DNA of 64,000 nucleotides, from NCBI GenBank assembly GCA_964531025.1, contig CAZHDY010000001.1, positions 372,001 to 436,000 on the forward strand. Reading direction: 5' to 3'. How positions within the stretch are numbered: the first letter of the stretch is position 1; each line of letters opens with the position of its first letter. Under the pieces are notes generated by a model, which searched no databases, was not told where the DNA came from, and saw only the letters and a list, made by a program, of their open reading frames with translations. Position numbers and translations under genes: made by a program. The stretch is from CALMEC01 sp964531025 (lineage in GTDB: Bacteria > Actinomycetota > Thermoleophilia > Miltoncostaeales > Miltoncostaeaceae). Positions 35,399 to 42,789 of the stretch are shown here, one piece after another.

Positions 35399-35429
35399 GG
35401 AAAGTTTTGTGTCAGTCACGAGGCTTTCC
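35399..35429 (+). repeat. 31-nt palindromic element, copy 9 (variant core)
   Basis: GGAAAGTTTT, core GTGTC-A-GTCAC, GAGGCTTTCC. One base in the right half of the core departs from the palindrome. Its centre is 98 nt from that of copy 8, and it lies 71 nt after the ftsI stop. Confidence 0.92.
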
Positions 35430-35499
35430 GGCCGAACGACGACGGCCCATACGCCGGGGTACGCACGTCCGCAAACGGCGTTCCCGGCCGTCATCGGGG

Positions 35500-37203
35500 T
35501 CAACCTGGCGGAATGCTCTGGTCGCTCAGCGCGAAGTCCGCGACCTTCCTGAAGGTCGGGGCCGCCACGTCACCACCCGTACGCGGACCGCTGGGGTCCG
35601 GCTCGTCCACCATGATCGCGATCACGAGCCGCGGGTTGCTGGCGGGCACGTAGCCGATGAACGACGACCGATAGAGGGAATCCGAGTACTTCTGTGTGGT
35701 GGGGTCGACCTTCTGGGCGGTACCGGTCTTACCGGCCACCTGGTAGTTGTCGAGCCGGGCTTTCACAGCGGTGCCGCTGGGCTCGACGACGTTCTCCAAC
35801 ATGCCCGACATCGCCGCGGCCGTCTGCCGCTTCATGATCCGCTTGCGGGGCTTCTCAGGCACACCGACGCCGTCGATCGCCTTCACCACATACGGGGTGA
35901 CGAGCTCACCGCCGTTCGCGATGGCGGCGTAGACCCGCGCCTGCTGCAGCATCGTGGCCGTCATACCCTGGCCGATGGGGATGTTGACGCGCTGCGCGTC
36001 GTTCCACGGCGTCTTGGGGAGGTCACCACCGACCTCGCCGAGCAGGTCCACCCCGGTCGGCGTGCCGAACCCGAAGCGCATCATCCACTTGCGAAGCGCG
36101 TTGCGCTTGCTGAGCGTCTTCGAGATGTCGACGGTGCCCATGTTGCTGGACTTCTGCAGGATGTCGGCCGTGCTCATCTGCTCGTAGTGATCGCGCGGGT
36201 GCGACTCACCGATCTTGTAGTCGTCCTGCCCCTCACCGGCCTTCACCATGACGAACGGGCGGACGTTGTACTGGGTCGTCGGAGTCGTCAGTCCCTCGTC
36301 CAGGGCGCCGGCCACCGTGACGGCCTTGAACACCGATCCGGGCTCGTACGCGTCGGTGACGGGACGCAGACGCATGGCGTCGGGGTTGAGCTTCGCCCGG
36401 TTGTTCGGATTGATGCGCGGGATGCTCGCGATTGCCAGGATCTGCCCGCTTCGCGGATCCATCACGAGACCCGACGCGGCCTTGGCACGGAACTCCAGAC
36501 GCGCCTTGATGAGCTCGTCCTCCAACCTGCGCTGGATATCCGCGTCAAGGGTGAGCGTGATGGTCTTGCCGGCCTTCGGCTTGCGAACCTCGTCGATGCG
36601 GACGGTCTGCCCGAGCAACTGGTCGCGGACCTCCACCCGGTGACCGGCCTCCCCGGCCAGAACGTCGTTGTACTTGCCCTCGATGCCGTCGATGCCCGTG
36701 CCGTCGTCGGTCTGGGTGAGCCCCAGAAGCTGGCCGGCCACGCGGTCCATCGGATAGGTGCGCTTGAGCGTGCTCTCGAAATGCACGCCCTTCAGGTTCA
36801 GGTCGCGCAGGTACTGCCCCTGCTCCCGGGACACATGCTTGGCCAGGACGACGTACGAGCGCTTCGACTGCAGGAGATCGAGCATGGTGTCCCGCTGCTT
36901 CGCATCGCCCTTGGTGGCGGATGCGATCGTGTCGGCCACCAGCTTGGGATCGTCGACATGGCGGGGATCGGCCGTGATGAGCATGGACGGCACGTCGTCG
37001 GCCAGCGTCTGCCCGTCGGCGCTCACGATGGCGCCACGTTGGGCCGGCGTGTCGATGGGGATGTAGTGCTGGGTGTCGGCCTTCGACTCCAACCAGCCGG
37101 CGCGGACCACGCCGAGCCACACCGCGCGCATGGCGAGCACCGTGAACAGCAGAGTCACGAGAAGCACCAGCGCCCGGACGCGGTTGCGGGACATCCCGGA
37201 CAT
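35500..37203 (-). CDS. ftsI: peptidoglycan transpeptidase FtsI (PBP3, class B PBP)
   Basis: Septal D,D-transpeptidase, partner of FtsW. It has 567 residues: an N-terminal membrane anchor (about 9-31), a PBP dimerisation region with TPAQRGAIVSADGQTLA, and a transpeptidase domain with Ser290-x-x-Lys293 in YEPGSVFKAV, Ser352-x-Asn354 and Lys492-Thr-Gly. There is no C-terminal PASTA domain. The ATG at 37203 is used although AGGAG lies more than 30 nt upstream of it, just after ftsL, so the exact start is uncertain. Confidence 0.95.
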   Translation of the reverse strand: MSGMSRNRVRALVLLVTLLFTVLAMRAVWLGVVRAGWLESKADTQHYIPIDTPAQRGAIVSADGQTLADDVPSMLITADPRHVDDPKLVADTIASATKGDAKQRDTMLDLLQSKRSYVVLAKHVSREQGQYLRDLNLKGVHFESTLKRTYPMDRVAGQLLGLTQTDDGTGIDGIEGKYNDVLAGEAGHRVEVRDQLLGQTVRIDEVRKPKAGKTITLTLDADIQRRLEDELIKARLEFRAKAASGLVMDPRSGQILAIASIPRINPNNRAKLNPDAMRLRPVTDAYEPGSVFKAVTVAGALDEGLTTPTTQYNVRPFVMVKAGEGQDDYKIGESHPRDHYEQMSTADILQKSSNMGTVDISKTLSKRNALRKWMMRFGFGTPTGVDLLGEVGGDLPKTPWNDAQRVNIPIGQGMTATMLQQARVYAAIANGGELVTPYVVKAIDGVGVPEKPRKRIMKRQTAAAMSGMLENVVEPSGTAVKARLDNYQVAGKTGTAQKVDPTTQKYSDSLYRSSFIGYVPASNPRLVIAIMVDEPDPSGPRTGGDVAAPTFRKVADFALSDQSIPPG

Positions 37204-37240
37204 GCGACTGTTCGAAGCGCTCAGGGAACGGCTCCTTCGT

Positions 37241-37633
37241 CTAGGGGGTGGCTGCCGGCGTCGGCCGTGCCGTCACATAGCGGAGCGCGTCGCTGGAGGG
37301 GTTGATCATGCCCAGGCTCTCGGCACGCGCACGCACCGTCACATCGATCTTCGCCTGACGCCCGTTCAGCCCTGCCAGCTGTTCCTGGATCCGCGCGGTC
37401 TCCCTGACGACCTCCCCCTGACGCTTCACGAGCGCGAGTTCGGCCGAGTTGATGTACACGACCCCGGCGAAGAGCAGCGCCACGAGCGGAATGGACAGCA
37501 GCCCGAGCCGGATCCGCAGCCGCGAACGCCGTCGCCGCGGCCGCGAACGGACCTCAGTGGGTCGCGTGCGCGGACGGGGCTGTGCCTGAGGCCGCGCGAC
37601 ATGGTCGCGTGCCGCGGCGCCGCGGGAACTCAT
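37241..37633 (-). CDS. ftsL: FtsL-like bitopic cell division protein
   Basis: A 130-residue protein with a basic, Pro/Arg-rich cytoplasmic end (to about residue 40), one helix (LGLLSIPLVALLFAGVVYI) and an extracytoplasmic coiled coil (VVRETARIQEQLAGLNGRQA). The sequence is weakly conserved as usual for FtsL/SepSL, so the call rests on topology and on its position between rsmH and ftsI. The ATG at 37633 overlaps the rsmH stop (ATGA). Confidence 0.82.
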   Translation of the reverse strand: MSSRGAAARDHVARPQAQPRPRTRPTEVRSRPRRRRSRLRIRLGLLSIPLVALLFAGVVYINSAELALVKRQGEVVRETARIQEQLAGLNGRQAKIDVTVRARAESLGMINPSSDALRYVTARPTPAATP

Positions 37634-38598
37634 CCGGCCACCTTGACCAGTGCACGGAGCTTGGCCGATTGTGATCGCGGGTTGCGCTCCTGCTCGGCCT
37701 GACCGGGGGCCACCGCCTTCGGAAGCGCGAGCGCCGCCTGAGCCGTCCCACCGCAGACGCACGCCGGCAGATCCGGCGGGCAGGTACAGCCCTGGGCCTT
37801 GCCCTGCATGAAGCGCTTGACGATCCGGTCCTCAAGCGAGTGGAAGGTGATGACACCGAGGCGCCCGCCGGGGGCCAGAACCTCGAAGGCACGCTCGAGC
37901 CCGCGCTCGAGCAGACCGAGCTCGTCGTTCACCACGATGCGCAGCGCCTGGAAGACACGCTTGGCGGGGTGGCCGCCGGCGAACAGAGCCGGTGTCGGGA
38001 TGCTGGTGCGGATGACCTCGACCAGATCGCAGGTGCTCAGAATGGGACGCTCGGTACGGCGGCGCACGATGGCGCGCGCGATGGGCTTGGCGTAACGCTC
38101 CTCACCGTAGGAGCGGAACCAGCCGGCGAGGTCCGCCTCGTCCGCGGTGGCGAGGAGGTCCGCCGCCGTGACGCCGTGACCGTCGTCCATGCGCATGTCG
38201 AGCGGAGCGTTCCGCGAGTACGAGAAGCCGCGCTCGGGACGATCGATCTGCATGGACGACACGCCCAGGTCCATGAGGATCACGTCCGCCGCGACGCCCT
38301 CGTCCAGGAGCGTCTCGAGCCCCTCGGCGAAGTCGGCGCGTACGTAGCGCGTACGGCAGTTGGAATGCTCGGAGAACCCGACGAAGAGCGGCTCGGTGGA
38401 CGCGTCGCGATCGATCGCGATGTACGCGCCGGACCGGCCCACCGCGGGCGCCAGCGCGCGGGCGTGTCCACCTGCCCCGAACGTGCAGTCCACGATGGTC
38501 TCACCCTCGACCGGGGCCAGCGTCCCGACGACCTCGTCGACGAGGACGGGCTCATGCAGTGTGCGCTTAGTCTCCAATGTCGTCACGACCGTTGCCAT
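37630..38598 (-). CDS. rsmH: 16S rRNA (cytosine(1402)-N(4))-methyltransferase
   Basis: Methylates N4 of C1402 in the ribosomal P site. It has 322 residues. HEPVLVDEVVGTL at the N-terminus, the SAM motif IVDCTFGAGGHARAL, MDLGVSSMQIDRPERGFSY, and GGRLGVITFHSLEDRIVK are signatures. GCTCPPDLPACVCGG near the C-terminus is a Cys-rich segment found in many actinobacterial members. The ATG at 38598 follows GAGAGGGGG and lies 32 nt inside the end of mraZ. Confidence 0.96.
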   Translation of the reverse strand: MATVVTTLETKRTLHEPVLVDEVVGTLAPVEGETIVDCTFGAGGHARALAPAVGRSGAYIAIDRDASTEPLFVGFSEHSNCRTRYVRADFAEGLETLLDEGVAADVILMDLGVSSMQIDRPERGFSYSRNAPLDMRMDDGHGVTAADLLATADEADLAGWFRSYGEERYAKPIARAIVRRRTERPILSTCDLVEVIRTSIPTPALFAGGHPAKRVFQALRIVVNDELGLLERGLERAFEVLAPGGRLGVITFHSLEDRIVKRFMQGKAQGCTCPPDLPACVCGGTAQAALALPKAVAPGQAEQERNPRSQSAKLRALVKVAG

Positions 38599-39022
38599 AC
38601 TTCGACACCCCCTCTCGCTCCATGTCACCGAACTTGGGCTCGATGAGCGCGGGATTCCATAGTTCGAAGTAGCCGCCGTTCCCCATGAGCTTCACCCCGG
38701 TCTCGAGGTTGATGCGCTCCCGGAGTTCCGGGGGGATGACGACCCTTCCTTGCTTGTCCAGTCCGTCCGAGTCATAGGCACCGGCCATCAGGTAGCGCCG
38801 AAGCCAACGCTGCTTGTCGTTCCGTATGTCCAGGTCGCCGAAGACGTCCTGGACCATCTCCTCCCAGTGGTCCCGGGGGGCGATCACGAGACAGTCATCC
38901 AGCCACCGGGCGACGATCACGCCCTGTTCGAATGCACGGCGATGTTTCGCCGGTATGGCGATGCGATACCGGTTGTCGACGCTGCACTCATACGTGCCCA
39001 TCAGTGATGACTGTTGCACCAT
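38567..39022 (-). CDS. mraZ: MraZ, transcriptional regulator of the dcw operon
   Basis: A 151-residue AbrB-fold protein with two SpoVT-like halves, YECSVDNRYRIAIPAKHRRAF and DGLDKQGRVVIPPELRERI; each has the D-x-x-x-R pattern that contacts DNA. It forms rings that bind repeated TGGGN boxes and controls its own operon. The ATG at 39022 is 8 nt after a TATCGT box and is preferred. ATG 39001 is an alternative that would start directly at MGTYECS. It is the first gene of the cluster, and five TGGGN boxes lie just upstream. Confidence 0.95.
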   Translation of the reverse strand: MVQQSSLMGTYECSVDNRYRIAIPAKHRRAFEQGVIVARWLDDCLVIAPRDHWEEMVQDVFGDLDIRNDKQRWLRRYLMAGAYDSDGLDKQGRVVIPPELRERINLETGVKLMGNGGYFELWNPALIEPKFGDMEREGVSKYGNGRDDIGD

Positions 39023-39030
39023 CGGTGGCC

Positions 39031-39059
39031 ACGATACCCCACTTCTCCCCACATCACAA
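39031..39059 (-). promoter_or_regulatory. mraZ promoter (TTGTGA-17-TATCGT)
   Basis: On the minus strand, TTGTGA (39059-39054) and TATCGT (39036-39031) are 17 nt apart and each match consensus at four of six positions. The ATG follows 8 nt after the -10 box, so the transcript is short-leadered or leaderless. Confidence 0.65.
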
Positions 39060-39083
39060 CCCATATTCCCCCATCAGCCCCCA
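39037..39083 (-). promoter_or_regulatory. MraZ operator: five TGGGN boxes
   Basis: On the minus strand the boxes are TGGGG, TGGGG, TGGGT, TGGGG and TGGGG. Spacers are 5, 5, 7 and 5 nt, that is, mostly one helical turn apart. This is the known MraZ binding pattern (TGGGN repeats with 5-nt spacers). The array covers the -35 box and abuts the -10 box, so binding would block RNA polymerase. Confidence 0.85.
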
Positions 39084-39218
39084 ATCCCCGCCACTTCGGG
39101 CTCCACACACCCCAACGCGCGACCCCGACGAATCGATCCCGATCCCGGATCCGATGCAACACGCGGTGCTGAAACGCCCTGACGCACGGCACGTTTCATT
39201 GCAACTGTGATCGAACAC

Positions 39219-39247
39219 TTGTTCGGTCACGGGTTTGGGTCTAGGGT
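39219..39247 (+). promoter_or_regulatory. promoter TTGTTC-17-TAGGGT
   Basis: TTGTTC at 39219-39224 and TAGGGT at 39242-39247 are 17 nt apart. The ATG at 39255 follows 7 nt later, consistent with a leaderless transcript. Confidence 0.55.
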
Positions 39248-39254
39248 CATTCCC

Positions 39255-39656
39255 ATGAGCACGACACACGCCACGCACCCCACCCGCACCGCACGCGGAC
39301 ACCACCTCCACCTCGTCGCCGACACCCCGAGGAGCACCCCCTCGCCACGCACCCTGGGACGCCCCCAGCGTGTCGCGGTCACGCTGGTCGGACTCACCAC
39401 GGGCTTCCTGCTCGGCGCCTGGGCCACCGCCCTCGGCGGTGGTCAGCCCGGCACCCTCGCCACGCTCGCCCTCGTGTGCCTGGCCCTCTCGGTTCCGGCA
39501 CTCGCCGCGAGCCGTCGCCAGGTTCGCCGCGAGATGCGCACACACGTACCCGTCACCTCGACGGCGGCCACGACGTCGACCTCCCCCGTCGCCACGCTTC
39601 GGGCCCTCCCCGACCGCTCCGACGTCCCCGCACAGCCTCTCCCGCACGCGGCGTGA
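39255..39656 (+). CDS. small two-helix membrane protein of unknown function
   Basis: A 133-residue protein: a polar, Thr/His-rich N-terminus to about residue 38, two adjacent helices (VAVTLVGLTTGFLLGAWATA and TLATLALVCLALSVPALAAS) joined by GGGQPG, and a basic then Ser/Thr-rich tail. No family is recognised. It is divergent from mraZ and its stop overlaps the GTG of the phosphoesterase gene (GTGA), so the two are co-translated. Confidence 0.65.
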   Translation: MSTTHATHPTRTARGHHLHLVADTPRSTPSPRTLGRPQRVAVTLVGLTTGFLLGAWATALGGGQPGTLATLALVCLALSVPALAASRRQVRREMRTHVPVTSTAATTSTSPVATLRALPDRSDVPAQPLPHAA

Positions 39657-40348
39657 GTCACCCGCGCCGGGGAGAGGCCCGTGGTCTGGCGCTCGTCGGC
39701 GACATACACGGGAACATCGCGGCCCTCGACGCCGTGCTGGATGCGGTGGCGGACCGGGAGCTTCTTGCGGCGGGGGTCTGTACCGGCGACATCGTGCTCC
39801 GCGGCCGTGAGCCGGAGGCCTGTGTCGACCGCATCGCCGGGCTGGGGTGGCCGGTGGTCTGCGGTAACACCGACCGCAAGGTGGCCCTCCGTGATCCACG
39901 TCCGGTCGGGCATCCCGCATCCGATCGGGTCGGGTCCCGATCCTGGACACGCCACCGGCTGTCCGACGCGAGCGTGTCCTTCCTGGCGGACGCTCCACCC
40001 ACGGTAACCGTGAATGTCGGTCGCTTCCGCGTTCTCGTGATGCACGGCTCACCCGACGATCCCACGGTTTCGCTCTTCGATCCACATACGAGCGACTCCG
40101 ATCTGCGCGACCTCAGATCACGCTTCCCCGACGTCGACGCGATCGTGACCGGCCACACGCACCTTCAGATGGCGCGCATGGTCGACGGATGTGCGTTCGT
40201 CAACCCGGGAAGCGTGGGCGAGGCCCCCACGCAGGATGCACTTCCCCGCTGGGCGTGGCTGGAAGCGGGTCCGAACGATGTGATCGCCCACCTCGAGACG
40301 GTGCCCCGTCCTCTGGCACCGCAGCGCATCCCGCGCGGCTCACGCTGA
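39653..40348 (+). CDS. metallophosphoesterase (YfcE/MJ0936-type)
   Basis: A 231-residue calcineurin-fold phosphoesterase with a two-metal centre. Motifs in order: GDIHGN (Asp17, His19), GDIVLRG (Asp46), GNTD (residues 71-74, where Thr replaces the common His or Tyr), VMHGSP and VTGHTHLQM, ending with FVNPGSVG as in YfcE-type enzymes. The substrate is probably a phosphodiester, not identifiable from sequence. The GTG at 39653 overlaps the previous stop; the frame remains open upstream, but only this start keeps the domain compact. Confidence 0.88.
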   Translation: MSHPRRGEARGLALVGDIHGNIAALDAVLDAVADRELLAAGVCTGDIVLRGREPEACVDRIAGLGWPVVCGNTDRKVALRDPRPVGHPASDRVGSRSWTRHRLSDASVSFLADAPPTVTVNVGRFRVLVMHGSPDDPTVSLFDPHTSDSDLRDLRSRFPDVDAIVTGHTHLQMARMVDGCAFVNPGSVGEAPTQDALPRWAWLEAGPNDVIAHLETVPRPLAPQRIPRGSR

Positions 40349-40353
40349 CGGCA

Positions 40354-40386
40354 GGACGGCCAGAGTGCTGAGTGCGAAGGCCGTCC
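40354..40386. terminator. possible bidirectional terminator
   Basis: GGACGGCC and GGCCGTCC are 17 nt apart between two convergent stop codons. The long loop makes it weaker than the others. Confidence 0.4.
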
Positions 40387-40393
40387 AACCGGA

Positions 40394-40714
40394 CTAACTG
40401 GTGACGGCGACCTCGTAGTTCCAGAGCTCGCTGCTCACACCGACAGGCCTCGGAGCCTGTCCGCCGGCACGTTCGGCCTCACTGCGGTGGCCGTGCGCGA
40501 ACTCGGGAGACTCCCTCCACGCACGGAACGCGTCCTCGTCACGCCAACGGGTCACAACCAGCCACGTGGTGCGACCGTCGGTCGGGCGCAGGAGCTCGAA
40601 GCCCTCGAAGCCGTCGGCGCCGTCGACCGCACCGGCGCGGGCGGCGAAGCGATGCGCGAGCTCGTCGCCGCTGTCGGCCGGGACCGTGATGGCATTGATC
40701 TTGATGACGCTCAT
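40394..40714 (-). CDS. MhuD-like heme-degrading / ABM-fold monooxygenase
   Basis: A 106-residue ferredoxin-like protein with strong likeness to mycobacterial MhuD: VIKINAITVPADSG, GFEGFELLRPTDG and VVTRWRDEDAFRAW. The catalytic Asn7 and Trp66 fall at the same numbers as in MhuD, and His74/His76 bracket the heme-ligand position (His75 in MhuD). It probably opens heme to release iron. No heme importer is next to it. It is divergent from the tautomerase gene. Confidence 0.82.
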   Translation of the reverse strand: MSVIKINAITVPADSGDELAHRFAARAGAVDGADGFEGFELLRPTDGRTTWLVVTRWRDEDAFRAWRESPEFAHGHRSEAERAGGQAPRPVGVSSELWNYEVAVTS

Positions 40715-40815
40715 GGATACGGCTCCTTGGGCCCGTCGTGGATCGCGTGGCGGACCCTACCCGGCGTGGCGCGAACCCCGCCGATCGTGTTCGCGAGTCG
40801 CAGAGGGCCCGCTGG

Positions 40816-40821
40816 TAGCGT
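40816..40821 (+). promoter_or_regulatory. candidate -10 box TAGCGT
   Basis: TAGCGT ends 6 nt before the ATG at 40828, with no ribosome site between, again a leaderless pattern. Confidence 0.4.
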
Positions 40822-40827
40822 CCGGCC

Positions 40828-41217
40828 ATGGCACAGATCGTCATCTGGGGGCGCCGCGCACTGATCGACGAACGTCGCGCAGCGTTGTCGACGGCCATCC
40901 ATTCCGCCGTCGTCACCGCCCTCGACTACCCGGCGGACAAGCTCTTCCAGCGCTTCGTCGGCCTCGAGCCCGGGGACTTCCTCCACCCGGAGGATCGCGG
41001 TGACGACTACGTCATCGTCGAGATCTCGATGTTCGAGGGCCGGACGGACGAGGCCAAGCGCGCACTGATCGCGGCCCTCTTCCGGAACATCGAGGACCAG
41101 GTCGGGATCGTTCCCCACAGCGTCGAGATCACGATCACCGAAACGCCGCGCCTCAACTGGGGTATCCGGGGACGGAACGGCATCGACCTGGACCTGGACT
41201 ACGCCGTGGACGTCTGA
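40828..41217 (+). CDS. tautomerase-superfamily protein without the N-terminal proline
   Basis: A 129-residue protein with the beta-alpha-beta pattern of the PF14552-type tautomerases: RALIDERRAALSTAIHSAV, a middle FVGLEPGDFLHPEDR and IVEISMFEGRTDEAKRALI, which is the family's best-conserved part. The usual catalytic Pro that follows the initiator Met is Ala here (MAQIVIWG). Either the chemistry differs or the activity is lost. No other start gives a proline. It has its own TAGCGT box. Confidence 0.85.
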   Translation: MAQIVIWGRRALIDERRAALSTAIHSAVVTALDYPADKLFQRFVGLEPGDFLHPEDRGDDYVIVEISMFEGRTDEAKRALIAALFRNIEDQVGIVPHSVEITITETPRLNWGIRGRNGIDLDLDYAVDV

Positions 41218-41283
41218 CGAACCGTCATGCCAACCCGCGCACCGGCATCGTCCATGCAGTGAAGGGACCACAGGGAGAGACCC

Positions 41284-41883
41284 ATGGGTCGTGAAGCTGT
41301 CGGCACAGCCGATTGGCGGGGCGAGACCGCAGAGGTGAGAGCGCTGCTCGAATCCCAGGAGATCATCCTGCGCGGCGGTATCCGAGCGCGCCTCCCCCGC
41401 TCCGGGATCACCGCCGTGACCTCGGAAGGAGGACGGCTCCGATTGCTCTCAGGTGGCGAGCCACTCGTTCTCACTCTCGGAGAGGTAGAGGCAGACAGGT
41501 GGGTGACCGCTCTGCTGAAGCCGCCGCCCAGCCTCGCCGCGAAGCTCGGCATCTCTGACGCCAAGCGAGCGTTCGTCATCGGTGTCGCCGACGACGAGGC
41601 GTTGTCGGCGGCACTCGACGGCGCGAGCACTGATGCACTCGGCGATGCGGCGATTCTCGTCGCGGTGCTGCGCGACGAGGCCGATCTCGAAGCATCCTTC
41701 GGCGTCGCGGAATCCGTTCCGCAGCTACCGGTGTGGTTCGTCTCTCCCAAGGGCGGCACCGGTCCGGTCGGTGCCGGCGAGGTCCGGGCGTACCTGCGGG
41801 AGCGCGGTTACGTCGACTCGAAATCCAGCGCCGTGTCCGACCGGCTCACCGCAACCCGCTATGCACGTCGCAAGACCGCCTGA
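41284..41883 (+). CDS. conserved unknown protein with a DUF3052-like C-terminal part
   Basis: A 199-residue soluble protein. Residues 1-85 are a beta-rich part (EIILRGGIRARLPRSGI) that I do not recognise. From SLAAKLGISDAKRAFVIGVAD onward it resembles DUF3052: PVWFVSPKGG, VRAYLRERGYVDSKSSAV and a final SDRLTATRYARRK. GGGAGA lies upstream of the ATG. Function is unknown. It is separated from the tetR gene by 34 bp and convergent with it. Confidence 0.75.
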   Translation: MGREAVGTADWRGETAEVRALLESQEIILRGGIRARLPRSGITAVTSEGGRLRLLSGGEPLVLTLGEVEADRWVTALLKPPPSLAAKLGISDAKRAFVIGVADDEALSAALDGASTDALGDAAILVAVLRDEADLEASFGVAESVPQLPVWFVSPKGGTGPVGAGEVRAYLRERGYVDSKSSAVSDRLTATRYARRKTA

Positions 41884-41917
41884 TCGGCGACGTCCACTCC
41901 ACGGCTGATGTCACCGC

Positions 41918-42709
41918 TCACCCGTCGACCGGTGCCGACCGCGCCCCTCCAGGACCGCCGGGCGGACGTATCCGTACCGCGCCACTGGTGAACGCTGCGA
42001 GACCCGCGATCATCAGGTCCACTGCAAAGCCGAAGCGATCGTCACCGTCGCCTGCTCCCAGTGCGCCGGCAAGCGAGGCGAGCACGGGGTACTGGTCGGC
42101 GGGGATCCGTGTGAGGGACTCGTGTACCTGGTCGAAGTAGGCGGCGGGATCCTCACTCACCACCGGCCGGTTCCGGAAGATGTCGCGTTCGAGCGCGACG
42201 GCGCCGACGACCAGGGCCATCATGTCGACGAACCAGGCGATCACCTGGTCGGGTACGTCGCCCGCCCGGAGAAGGGCCACGATACGCTCGAGGCCACCGA
42301 GCATCGACGGTGACAGCGGAACAAGCCCCAGCGACGCACGCGCCACCCCGGGGTTCTCGTCGTACAGCCGCAGCATCGCGAACATGAGTTCACGCAGCTG
42401 CTCCTGCCAGCGATCCGGGTCTGGATCGGGGACATCGAGCCGGCTTGCGACGCGCGCGACGATGAGTGAATCGAGCTCGTCCCGCCCGGCGACGTGGGCG
42501 TACAACGAGGCCGGACCGGTACCCAGTTCGCGGGCGATCGAGCGCATGCTGACAGCCTCGTAGCCCCCCTTCCTCATCTGGGCGAGAGCGACGTCGACGA
42601 TGCGATCGGTCGACAACGGCCGACGACGAGGACGGCGTCGGCGCTCCGCCTGTGCGGGGATCCGGACCCGTGACGGCCGCGATCGACGGTTGTCGGAGGA
42701 CGCGCTCAT
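41918..42709 (-). CDS. TetR-family repressor, divergent to an MFS exporter
   Basis: A 263-residue regulator. The N-terminus is basic and disordered (to about 32). The helix-turn-helix is RIVDVALAQMRKGGYEAVSM then IARELGTGPASLYAHVAG. The ligand domain is all-helical, with VDMMALVVGAVALERDIF. The gene is divergent from the MFS exporter gene, with two palindromes between them, the classic layout of a drug-responsive self-controlled pair. TAGACT lies 5 nt before the ATG. Confidence 0.92.
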   Translation of the reverse strand: MSASSDNRRSRPSRVRIPAQAERRRRPRRRPLSTDRIVDVALAQMRKGGYEAVSMRSIARELGTGPASLYAHVAGRDELDSLIVARVASRLDVPDPDPDRWQEQLRELMFAMLRLYDENPGVARASLGLVPLSPSMLGGLERIVALLRAGDVPDQVIAWFVDMMALVVGAVALERDIFRNRPVVSEDPAAYFDQVHESLTRIPADQYPVLASLAGALGAGDGDDRFGFAVDLMIAGLAAFTSGAVRIRPPGGPGGARSAPVDG

Positions 42710-42714
42710 GAGCC

Positions 42715-42720
42715 CAGTCT
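42715..42720 (-). promoter_or_regulatory. candidate -10 box (TAGACT) of tetR
   Basis: TAGACT on the minus strand lies 5 nt before the tetR ATG; its upstream DNA is the shared operator region. Confidence 0.4.
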
Positions 42721-42721
42721 A

Positions 42722-42750
42722 TTGACACGAACACCGTTCGTGTGTAGAAC
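42722..42750 (+). promoter_or_regulatory. MFS gene promoter (TTGACA-17-TAGAAC)
   Basis: A perfect TTGACA (42722-42727) is 17 nt from TAGAAC (42745-42750). It is the best promoter in the window and overlaps both palindromes. Confidence 0.8.
42725..42743. promoter_or_regulatory. operator palindrome O1
   Basis: ACACGAAC-acc-GTTCGTGT, 8-bp perfect arms, lying between the -35 and -10 boxes. It shares the CGAAC half-site with O2. Confidence 0.8.
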
Positions 42751-42775
42751 AGTGTTCGTAATACGAACACTGTTC
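42747..42775. promoter_or_regulatory. operator palindrome O2
   Basis: GAACAGTGTTCGTA and TACGAACACTGTTC are exact 14-bp arms around one A. It covers the -10 box and the probable start of transcription, a likely TetR dimer-pair site. Confidence 0.85.
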
Positions 42776-42789
42776 GTCCGGAGGATCGC

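Larger units (their letters stand above)
34992..35499. other. 508-bp intergenic region filled with palindromic repeats, inside the dcw cluster
   Basis: ftsI and murE are usually adjacent or overlapping, but here 508 bp separate them. The space holds four intact copies and one core-less copy of the 31-nt element plus a candidate murE -10 box. No coding sequence is convincing. Confidence 0.85.

Noticed and set aside
35091..35429. A CRISPR array
   Set aside because: The repeats are palindromic, present as dispersed copies elsewhere in the window, vary in sequence, have gaps of about 67-81 nt between intact copies, and no cas gene is near.
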